NCBI GenBank assembly: GCA_964639225.1
Contig: CAZXCK010000058.1
Span: 1 to 24,716 of the forward strand
Direction of reading: 5' to 3'
Source: CAZXCK01 sp964639225
GTDB lineage: Bacteria; Chloroflexota; Anaerolineae; Aggregatilineales; Phototrophicaceae
DNA length: 24,716 nt
Shown in pieces: positions 17,286 to 23,201 of this stretch; within the stretch, counting starts at the first letter, position 1, and each line of letters opens with the position of its first letter. A model generated the notes under the pieces. It worked only from the letters and a program-made list of their open reading frames with translations. It was not told the origin of the DNA and did not search any database. The position numbers and the translations under genes were made by a program.

Positions 17286-18086
17286 TCAGGGCTGGCCGTT
17301 GCTGCTGTGCAGGAACTGCTGGACCGTCTCGTGGAAGCGCTCCGGCTCGTCCATCATCGGAAAATGGCCGGACCCCTCAAACCAGGCGATCTGGCTGTGG
17401 GGCGCGCACTTCTTCAACACCTGAGACTGAGCCGGCTGCACAATGCGGTCGTGCTTGCCGTAAATGCCCAGCACCGGCATACGCAGCACGCCAATCTCGC
17501 CGGAGAGATCCGTCTGGCGCAGCGTGCCGATACTCTGGAAAAACGAATCCGCCGAAATTTTGGACACGTCATCGACGATCATCCTGCCCAGCTTGCGCCC
17601 GTCACGCGCCAGAAAGTAAGCATAACCGCGCATAAACAGCTTGAGCAGGCTGGGCGTCGTCCAGATGATGCTGGCGATGCCCTTATAGCCGGACAGCTTA
17701 AGCAGCAGATTGAGCGACTCTCCCTGGATGGGCGAGCCGATGACGGCGGTCTTGACCACTTTCTCCGGGTAGCGCACCGACACACCCAGCGACACGGTGC
17801 CGCCCATCGAATGGCCGATCAACGGCGCTTTGACGATGCCCAGCCGGTCCATAAACTGGCTGACGGACTCGACGTAGTTATCGACGGAGAAATTCGAGTC
17901 ACGGTCGAAGGACTCGCCGAAACCAAAAAAATCCAGGGCATACGTTCGAAACTCATGGCCCAGGATTTCGATGGTATGTCGCCATAAAGACCACGATCCC
18001 AGCCACCCATGCAACAGTAGAACCGGACGACCCCGACCATATGACTCGTAGTGAACGATTCCCTGTTCAGTGACCAGCGTTGGCAC
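17286..18086 (-). CDS. Alpha/beta hydrolase (intact triad)
   Basis: A 266-residue alpha/beta hydrolase with HGWLGSW (26-32), nucleophile elbow GHSMG (91-95, Ser93), acid D213 (GKHDRIV) and histidine H241 (SGHFPM). It has no signal peptide, so it should be cytoplasmic; the substrate cannot be told (esterase, lipase or C-C hydrolase are all possible). The start is GTG at 18086, with AAGGA ten bases upstream. It lies 72 bases after the MglA-like GTPase gene and about 100 bases before the beta-helix gene. Its first 100 residues align without a gap to the Ser-less paralogue at 3625-4782, but it lacks that protein's ~110-residue insert. Confidence 0.88.
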   Translation of the reverse strand: MPTLVTEQGIVHYESYGRGRPVLLLHGWLGSWSLWRHTIEILGHEFRTYALDFFGFGESFDRDSNFSVDNYVESVSQFMDRLGIVKAPLIGHSMGGTVSLGVSVRYPEKVVKTAVIGSPIQGESLNLLLKLSGYKGIASIIWTTPSLLKLFMRGYAYFLARDGRKLGRMIVDDVSKISADSFFQSIGTLRQTDLSGEIGVLRMPVLGIYGKHDRIVQPAQSQVLKKCAPHSQIAWFEGSGHFPMMDEPERFHETVQQFLHSSNGQP

Positions 18087-18158
18087 GTCAACACCATCCT
18101 TGAGGTCGCCAGTCGTCCGCCGATGTCACAAGCGCCCGGCGCGGCACTGGCACGGCTG

Positions 18159-18689
18159 CTATTCCATTTCTTCGAGGATGGTGTACAACAGCTCCAGTAA
18201 CACATCACGGACGCTGTCGCGCTCTTTGGCCACACACGGCAGCAGCTTGACTTCCGGCTCGATGCGCAGCGCGATGCGCAGGTCTTCCGGCATCCAGGCG
18301 TCGGGATGGTCCTGTTTGTTGGCCGCCACCACGTAGGGCGTGGGCGCATAAGCGCGGAACGTCTCCAGGATGCTCTTGGCCTCGCGGAACGTCTCCGGCT
18401 TGGCGCTGTCCACCATCACAATAAAGCCCAGCATACCCTCGGCCAGAATTTCCCACATGAAATCGAAGCGGCGCTGCCCCGGCGTGCCAAACAGATACAG
18501 CACCAGGTCATCGTCAACTGTGATGCGGCCAAAGTCCATCGCCACCGTTGTCGCCTCTTTTTGCTGCTTCTCGGCGTCACTGGTGATCTCGCGGTCGGTG
18601 CTGACCACTTCGATCTCGCTGATAGAACGGATGAATTCCGTTTTACCAGAGCTGAACGGCCCGGTGATGACCATTTTGACAGTTTGCAT
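18159..18689 (-). CDS. MglA-like small GTPase
   Basis: A 176-residue Ras-superfamily GTPase of the bacterial MglA-like/Arf-like branch. P-loop GPFSSGKT (10-17), switch-I Thr pair ATTVAMDFG (46-54), G3 motif FGTPGQ (67-72, in place of DxxGQ, as is usual in this branch) and G4 motif NKQD (124-127) are present. Such proteins act as cytoplasmic switches for polarity, motility or signalling, usually with a roadblock-domain GAP. No roadblock/MglB gene is in the window. The neighbour upstream is a DUF4388 protein, a common partner of these GTPases in Chloroflexota and Deinococcota. A TATAAT box at 18710-18715 suggests a promoter of its own. The Shine-Dalgarno is weak (GGGTAA). Confidence 0.88.
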   Translation of the reverse strand: MQTVKMVITGPFSSGKTEFIRSISEIEVVSTDREITSDAEKQQKEATTVAMDFGRITVDDDLVLYLFGTPGQRRFDFMWEILAEGMLGFIVMVDSAKPETFREAKSILETFRAYAPTPYVVAANKQDHPDAWMPEDLRIALRIEPEVKLLPCVAKERDSVRDVLLELLYTILEEME

Positions 18690-18709
18690 AATGTTACCCG
18701 CTCTTCCAG

Positions 18710-18738
18710 ATTATAGATGACGAATAAACGGATAGAAA
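18710..18738 (-). promoter_or_regulatory. Putative sigma-70-type promoter of the GTPase gene
   Basis: On the minus strand TTTCTA (18733-18738), a 17-base spacer and a perfect TATAAT (18710-18715). The transcript would start about 15 bases upstream of the GTPase ATG at 18689. The -35 is a poor match; the -10 is exact. Confidence 0.6.
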
Positions 18739-18807
18739 CCCGGCCAGCGCCGACCTCTCAGCCAGTTGCCGGTCGTCGATGTACAGTCCGTTAAGCGCGG
18801 CTGGCGC

Positions 18808-19683
18808 TTAGTACGATTTGATCTTGTCGATCAGTTTCTTCACCACGTCGCGCTGAACAGGCTGCGCGGCCTTCGCCCGGCGGGTGGGTGCCTGACCGTT
18901 TGGATTGGCTTCGGCGGTGAGCGGCTTAACGATCTCAACCAGCCCCGCCTGCTCCAGACCATAGACGATCCGCCGGATTTCAACCTCCGACATGTTGTTG
19001 GCTTTGGCGATCTTGCGGATGGTGTTCTTGGGATTGACGTAAGAAACCACCCGCCATTCTTCCACGCTCAGATGAATCCCCTTGAACTTCTCGCGGGGAT
19101 TCTCCGGGAACTTGAGCGCCATGTCCAGGTTGGGCAGGTGCTGGATGAGTTCCTCGGCTTCTTTGATGCGGCGCGCGCCCTCGATGATGACGTTTTCCAG
19201 GTCAATGGGCACCAATATGCGCCCGCCATCGGGCAGGATGTTGTCCTCGAAGCGGAACGGGCCATCGCGCCATGCCAGCAGATTATAAACCACGTCCAGC
19301 GTATACTGCTGAATACTGTTGACGATATCGTGCTGGCTGACGTAATTGGCGCCGATGAGGCGCACCGCCAGCGATTTGTCGGTGGTCCCTTTTGCGCGCT
19401 CCCGGATGATGGTCGCCTGCTGGTCGGTCAGTTTACCGGCCTTGTTGAGCACGGCGATCAGGTCGCCTCGCTGCCCGCTGAGGACGGCGTGGACCAGCTT
19501 GCCAGTCCGAAAAACGACCTCGGCGCGCTGTTCGCCGGGCGCCATCTTCTGGTTCTTCATGGCGTCGAGTTCTTCAGTGGGGACACCCTCAAAAATCTTA
19601 AGCGTTCCCGTCCTGCCCGAAAGATTAATCAGGTTGAGAAGCTGTGTTGTGCTGAAATCCCGCAAATTACCTTGAAGTGGCAT
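18808..19683 (-). CDS. DUF4388 (PATAN) domain protein with C-terminal winged-helix-like region
   Basis: 291 residues. The N-terminal domain opens with MPLQGNLRDFSTTQLLNLI and continues GRTGTLKIFEG ... AEVVFRTGKLVHA, the standard DUF4388/PATAN pattern found in bacterial signalling proteins, often fused to or next to receivers and MglA-like GTPases. The C-terminal part (about 205-255; SVEEWRVVSYVNPKNTIRKI then VYGLEQAGLVEIV) looks like a small winged helix. The tail is basic. Start at ATG 19683 is favoured over a far upstream ATG (19734) because the consensus promoter at 19737-19765 would start the transcript near 19730, after that codon. No membrane helix, so it should be cytoplasmic. Likely works with the GTPase encoded downstream. 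Confidence 0.85.
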   Translation of the reverse strand: MPLQGNLRDFSTTQLLNLINLSGRTGTLKIFEGVPTEELDAMKNQKMAPGEQRAEVVFRTGKLVHAVLSGQRGDLIAVLNKAGKLTDQQATIIRERAKGTTDKSLAVRLIGANYVSQHDIVNSIQQYTLDVVYNLLAWRDGPFRFEDNILPDGGRILVPIDLENVIIEGARRIKEAEELIQHLPNLDMALKFPENPREKFKGIHLSVEEWRVVSYVNPKNTIRKIAKANNMSEVEIRRIVYGLEQAGLVEIVKPLTAEANPNGQAPTRRAKAAQPVQRDVVKKLIDKIKSY

Positions 19684-19736
19684 GGATGCCCCCCATGTTG
19701 GCGCCTGTTTTTTATTAACGCGACAATGCTTCAACC

Positions 19737-19765
19737 ATTATAGTCTTGCGCTTCAGGCCAGTCAA
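19737..19765 (-). promoter_or_regulatory. Strong sigma-70-type promoter of the DUF4388 gene
   Basis: On the minus strand TTGACT (19760-19765), an exact 17-base spacer and TATAAT (19737-19742). This is the best promoter in the window. The predicted 5' leader to ATG 19683 is about 47 bases. Confidence 0.85.
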
Positions 19766-19802
19766 CCAGCCCCAATTTCGCCCGGTGCGGCTATCCAGGC
19801 CG

Positions 19803-19831
19803 TTCACGTACATCGCTTCTCGGCTTATAAT
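19803..19831 (+). promoter_or_regulatory. Sigma-70-type promoter of the DUF3048 lipoprotein gene
   Basis: TTCACG (19803-19808), a 17-base spacer and a perfect TATAAT (19826-19831). The transcript would start near 19838, about 37 bases before the ATG at 19875. It diverges from the DUF4388 promoter, leaving about 37 bases between the two -35 boxes. Confidence 0.75.
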
Positions 19832-19874
19832 GGCACCGATTTTCCTTGTGACAGTTAGCAGAAGGTCGCCGGTG

Positions 19875-21071
19875 ATGCGATACCTTGCCCTGTTTTACAC
19901 CCTGATGGTAGTGTTTGTCACAGCCTGTTCGCTGGATGGCGTTTCCAGCGCGGCAACGTTCTCTAATCAGAATAATGCACAATCACCACAAACAAACCTT
20001 GAGATTGCCGTTAGTCCACAGCCCGCCAGCGGTGCCATCGGCCCCTGGACCTTTCCCGGCGGCGTCAATCCGCTGACTGGCCAGCCCGTCGATGACCCGG
20101 CCCAACTGGAACGTCTGCCCATCATCGCCAAGATTTCCAACGCGCCGCCGCTGGTGAGGCCGCAGGCTGGCATCGGCGCGGCGGACATCGTGTTTGAGCA
20201 TTACGCCGAGGGCGGACTCACGCGCTTTTCTGCGGTGTTTTACGGCCAGGCACCGCAGCGAGTCGGCTCGATTCGCAGCTCGCGCCTCATCGACCATGAA
20301 ATCGTGCCCATGTTCGACGGCATACTCGTTTTCTCTGGGGCCAGTATCGGCGTGGAGAAATACATCTACGGCAGCGAGGACGTCGAGGCGCGCATCCCCG
20401 GTGCCGATCAGGTCGCGCCCGCCCGACATATCCCCCCATCGGAGTACGCCGACCGCGCCTACAAAGGCATTCTGTACGGGCCACCCTACTACTGGCGCGA
20501 CGAGTCGGTCGCCGTGCCGCATAACCTGTTCGCCAACACCGCCGCCATCTGGGATTTAGCCGCCAGCCAGGGGCACGCCCGCGCGCCGCAGTTGCAGGGG
20601 CTGGCCTTCCACGAGCAGCCACCGCACCCCGCCGATGGCTCCGCCAGCGTCATCGACCTGCGCTACCGGGGAACGCGCGTCCGCTGGGAATATGACGCCG
20701 AACTGGGCCGGTATCGCCGCTTCGCCGACAGCCAGCCCCACGCCGACGCCAGCACCGGCCAGCAGATCACCGCCGCCAATGTCGTCGTCATGAGCGCCGA
20801 GCACACCGACACTTACATCGTCGAAAGTGTGTGGCAGGGCAACATCACGCCGAGCATACAGATCGCCGTGTGGGGCCAGAACGACGTCGTTGTGTTCCGC
20901 GACGGCCAGCGTTACGACGGTTACTGGACGCGCACCGTCCGCGAGCACATCATCAGCCTGCGCACACCCGACGGCGAACTGCTGTATCTGAAACCGGGTA
21001 ACACCTGGTTTCAGGTGGTCCGCAGCGCCGACCAGCAGAACCCCGATGAGGAGTGGCTGATTGTCGAGTGA
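19875..21071 (+). CDS. DUF3048 lipoprotein (YerB-like)
   Basis: 398 residues. The N-terminus MRYLALFYTLMVVFVTAC is a lipoprotein signal with lipobox V-T-A-C, so the mature protein would be lipid-anchored at Cys18 on the outer face of the membrane. After a short linker, the first DUF3048 domain contains NPLTGQPVDDP, PQAGIGAADIVFEHYAEGG and VGSIRSSRLIDHEIV; the second domain covers roughly the last 130 residues (NVVVMSAEHTDTY ... LKPGNTWFQVV). B. subtilis YerB is a named relative; biochemical role unknown. Start at ATG 19875 is chosen because GAAGG lies nine bases upstream, the lipobox fits only this start, and the promoter at 19803-19831 starts the transcript after an upstream in-frame ATG at 19746. 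Confidence 0.9.
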   Translation: MRYLALFYTLMVVFVTACSLDGVSSAATFSNQNNAQSPQTNLEIAVSPQPASGAIGPWTFPGGVNPLTGQPVDDPAQLERLPIIAKISNAPPLVRPQAGIGAADIVFEHYAEGGLTRFSAVFYGQAPQRVGSIRSSRLIDHEIVPMFDGILVFSGASIGVEKYIYGSEDVEARIPGADQVAPARHIPPSEYADRAYKGILYGPPYYWRDESVAVPHNLFANTAAIWDLAASQGHARAPQLQGLAFHEQPPHPADGSASVIDLRYRGTRVRWEYDAELGRYRRFADSQPHADASTGQQITAANVVVMSAEHTDTYIVESVWQGNITPSIQIAVWGQNDVVVFRDGQRYDGYWTRTVREHIISLRTPDGELLYLKPGNTWFQVVRSADQQNPDEEWLIVE

Positions 21072-21090
21072 CGGCGGCCTGCGCTACAAT
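21061..21090 (+). promoter_or_regulatory. Possible promoter of the pseudoprotease gene
   Basis: TTGTCG (21061-21066), an 18-base spacer and TACAAT (21085-21090), overlapping the end of the DUF3048 gene. The ATG of the next gene is at 21129. Moderate match only; read-through from the upstream gene is equally possible. Confidence 0.4.
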
Positions 21091-21128
21091 ACAAACAGCA
21101 TCGTGTAGCGACGAATGGACGCAGACCT

Positions 21129-22322
21129 ATGCCGTATCGCAATTTGCAGCAGGGCGTTAAGGCCATCCGTGAGGGGCGCATTCAGGAAGGCAGCCGCCTG
21201 CTGCAGATCGCCCTGCGCAGCGACGACCTCAGCGGTGGGCTGCGCGCGACGGCGCTGGTGTGGCTGGCGCGTACCACCGACGACCCCCAGCAGCAGCTCG
21301 CCTATTACCAGCACGCCGTCATCGCCGACCCGGACAACGCCGATGCTCAGCAGGAGCTGGCCCGCCTCACTGGCGAGTCCAGCGGCAAGTCGACGGCGCC
21401 GCCATCGACCCCGCCACCAGCAGCCGATGCCGCCACCCCGACCGCTGAGGATGACAGCAGCGCGCGCCCGGTCAATTACCAGAACGTCGAGCAGAGCGGA
21501 CCGCCGCTGCCGCAGTCGCTGCGGTCGATACAGGCCATCAGCCAGCAGGCCAGCGCCGACTCTCACGCCGGCGTGCATGTGCTGGCCGTCGCTGGGCCGA
21601 ACGGCACCGCCAGCGGCTTCTTCGTGACGCCAGGCGGCATGGTGGCGACCACACGCTTCGCCGTCAGCGGCGCGGTTGAAGCGACAATCACACTCCAGGA
21701 CGGCCAGCGACTGCGCGGCCAGGTGGTGCGCTCGTTTCCACAGTTGGACCTGGCACTCATCGAGACTGGCCACACGGTCAACACCCTGCCGCCCGTCTCG
21801 CCAGCGGAGCAGGTGCCGGAAAACGTTGAGCTGATCGTCCTGGTTCACAGCGGCAAAGCCCGGCGCGGTCAGCGCCGGAGCACGCGCAGCCGCCTCAAAA
21901 GCGAATGGTTCCCGACGACGTTCGCCCGCCAGGAGATGAGCGACATCGGCGGCAACCCCATCTACAACGCACAGGGGACGTTGGTGGGCATGCTCACCAA
22001 CAACGCCAACCGCACCTCGTCGTATGTGTTCGGCATGAACGCACTGGCTATCTTCCGGGGCATCGACCAGTACCAGCAGGAGATCGAAGCGGGTGCCCGT
22101 GTCGTCTACTGCCCGGCCTGCGGCAATCTCAGCCGTGCCGGTGGCGCTGGTGGCCGCTACTGCGAACACTGCGGTTGTACACTGCCCGGCGCAGAACACA
22201 TCCCGCCGCAGCCACAGTTGAGCCACTTCTACGACAATCCAGACAACCCGCCTTGCCCCAACTGCCAGTCACGCAGCGGCTTCTACGACAATGCCTGCCT
22301 GGCCTGTGGCTACCGTCCCTGA
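21129..22322 (+). CDS. TPR-like / degenerate trypsin-like (HtrA-type) protein with two C-terminal zinc ribbons
   Basis: 397 residues in four parts. Residues 1-80 form a helical TPR-like segment. Residues 81-130 are a Pro/Ala-rich linker. Residues about 145-310 follow the HtrA/trypsin fold (GTASGFFVTPGG, TLQDGQRLRGQVV, DLALIE, DIGGNPIYNAQGTLVGM). The last 75 residues hold two zinc ribbons, CPAC ... CEHC (328-348) and CPNC ... CLAC (376-393). Aligned without gaps to HtrA motifs, the catalytic His position is F177 and the Ser position is I273; only the Asp (D207) remains. It is therefore most likely a pseudoprotease. No signal peptide or membrane helix, so probably cytoplasmic. It lies 57 bases after the DUF3048 gene and 18 bases before the YbjN-like gene. 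Shine-Dalgarno is weak. Confidence 0.8.
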   Translation: MPYRNLQQGVKAIREGRIQEGSRLLQIALRSDDLSGGLRATALVWLARTTDDPQQQLAYYQHAVIADPDNADAQQELARLTGESSGKSTAPPSTPPPAADAATPTAEDDSSARPVNYQNVEQSGPPLPQSLRSIQAISQQASADSHAGVHVLAVAGPNGTASGFFVTPGGMVATTRFAVSGAVEATITLQDGQRLRGQVVRSFPQLDLALIETGHTVNTLPPVSPAEQVPENVELIVLVHSGKARRGQRRSTRSRLKSEWFPTTFARQEMSDIGGNPIYNAQGTLVGMLTNNANRTSSYVFGMNALAIFRGIDQYQQEIEAGARVVYCPACGNLSRAGGAGGRYCEHCGCTLPGAEHIPPQPQLSHFYDNPDNPPCPNCQSRSGFYDNACLACGYRP

Positions 22323-22326
22323 ATTT

Positions 22327-22332
22327 AAGGAG
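22327..22332 (+). promoter_or_regulatory. Strong Shine-Dalgarno of the YbjN-like gene
   Basis: AAGGAG, eight bases before the ATG at 22341. It is the best ribosome-binding site in the window and fixes the start of a gene whose neighbour has almost none, which suggests higher translation of the second gene. Confidence 0.85.
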
Positions 22333-22340
22333 ATTTTGCG

Positions 22341-22811
22341 ATGGCCTTCTATGGACGCGGCCCCAACCGTAACACTGCCCGCCACGCTCTGGAACACTAC
22401 GCCGCCACCGTTGAGGATATCCTGGCCGACCTGGGCGTAGACCCGGCCCAGTCCCGCCTCAGCATCGACGGCGGCTTTGGCTGGACCTTCCGGCGCGGCT
22501 CCGCCATCATCGAGATTTACATCTCAGCCCAGGATGAGCGCGGCTTTTTACAGGTGCTGGCGCCCATTATGCACATTCCACCCAGCAACGTGCTGCCGCT
22601 GTATCGCCACCTGCTGGAGCTGAATCTGCAACTGACCAACGCCTCGCTGGGCGTGTATTACGACGTGGTCTATGTGTTCCATGAGCGCCCGCTGCAGGGG
22701 ATGGACGCCACCGAAGCCAACCAGATTGTCACGATGGTCGCCGGTTACGCCGACGACCTGGACAACGACCTGGTCAACGAATTCGGCGGGCGGCTGTATT
22801 CCCAGGCATAG
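22341..22811 (+). CDS. YbjN / CesT-like (type III chaperone fold) protein
   Basis: A 156-residue soluble protein. The pattern is an N-terminal helix (HALEHYAATVEDILADLGV), a beta-hairpin with aromatic residues (GGFGWTFRRGSAIIEIYIS), FLQVLAPIMHIP, a long helix (LPLYRHLLELNLQL), then SLGVYYDVVYVFHERPL and a last helix. It matches the YbjN/Tir-chaperone (CesT) fold, whose members bind partner proteins and have no known enzyme activity. It starts 18 bases after the pseudoprotease gene, behind a strong AAGGAG, so the two may form a pair. A hairpin follows 13 bases after its stop. Confidence 0.75.
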   Translation: MAFYGRGPNRNTARHALEHYAATVEDILADLGVDPAQSRLSIDGGFGWTFRRGSAIIEIYISAQDERGFLQVLAPIMHIPPSNVLPLYRHLLELNLQLTNASLGVYYDVVYVFHERPLQGMDATEANQIVTMVAGYADDLDNDLVNEFGGRLYSQA

Positions 22812-22824
22812 CGCCTGCCGGATC

Positions 22825-22849
22825 AAAAAAGCCGGCGCGGGGCCGGCTT
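22825..22849. terminator. Terminator between converging YbjN-like and Asp-rich genes
   Basis: A perfect 8-bp stem AAGCCGGC / GCCGGCTT with loop GCGGG. On the minus strand it is followed by a run of T, making a full rho-independent terminator for the Asp-rich gene that ends at 22897. On the plus strand the T tract is weak (TTCGAGTT), so it may only partly stop transcription of the YbjN-like gene. Confidence 0.8.
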
Positions 22850-22896
22850 CGAGTTATATCCACATCACATTTTGCCAGCCGTGCGCTGGCGGCTAG

Positions 22897-23049
22897 CTAT
22901 TCGTCATCGTCGTCGTAGTCGTCATCATCATAATCGTCGTCGTCGTAATCCTCATCATCATCGTCGTAGTCATAGTCGTCATCGTCGTCGTAGTCATACT
23001 CATCATCAGGGCCAAGCAGAGCGTGAATATCGAGTTCGCGTTCGATCAT
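22897..23049 (-). CDS. Small acidic Asp/Tyr-repeat protein
   Basis: A 50-residue protein. The first ~16 residues (MIERELDIHALLGPDD) look like a short amphipathic helix; the remaining ~34 are almost only Asp and Tyr in YDDDD-type repeats with a few Glu. It is very acidic and surely disordered alone. The start at ATG 23049 is supported by AGGAG ten bases upstream; a longer reading from 23136 lacks a ribosome site and adds a basic N-terminus. A rho-independent terminator at 22825-22849 closes it, which supports a real transcript. No family recognised. Cation binding, DNA mimicry or protein buffering are all guesses. Confidence 0.6.
   Translation of the reverse strand: MIERELDIHALLGPDDEYDYDDDDDYDYDDDDEDYDDDDYDDDDYDDDDE
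22900..23010 (-). repeat. Degenerate trinucleotide repeat encoding the Asp/Tyr tail
   Basis: On the plus strand this is an imperfect run of gtc/atc triplets with interspersed gta/ata, that is, GAC/GAT and TAC/TAT codons on the coding strand. Codons are mixed (both GAC and GAT are used), so the repeat is imperfect at DNA level while the protein repeat is kept. This argues for selection on the protein or against slippage. Confidence 0.85.
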
Positions 23050-23201
23050 GAGAGCGGTTCTCCTGTCCATTTGGCGCGATCTCAGAATTCGCGCCCATAA
23101 AATCATAAACACAGTTTTCCGATTCAATACCCCCAAATTTCAGGGCAAGCGATTCTGGTGGCAGCGGGTATACTTAGTGTTTTGCCTGGCCCCTGGCGGT
23201 G

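Noticed and set aside
15854..18689. A complete lipid or alkane biosynthesis operon
   Set aside because: No deformylating oxygenase, acyl carrier protein or acyl-CoA gene is present, and gaps of 70-100 bases between genes do not prove one transcript.
18792..18810. Hairpin TAAGCGC / GCGCTTA overlapping the DUF4388 stop codon
   Set aside because: Stem of only 7 bp with no T tract on either strand; not called a terminator.
22874..22890. Hairpin GCCAGC / GCTGGC just after the Asp-rich gene
   Set aside because: It is followed by A, not T, on the minus strand; the real terminator is at 22825-22849.
22900..23010. CRISPR-like or microsatellite array
   Set aside because: Triplet periodicity comes from Asp/Tyr codons; there are no spacers or conserved repeat unit of CRISPR length.
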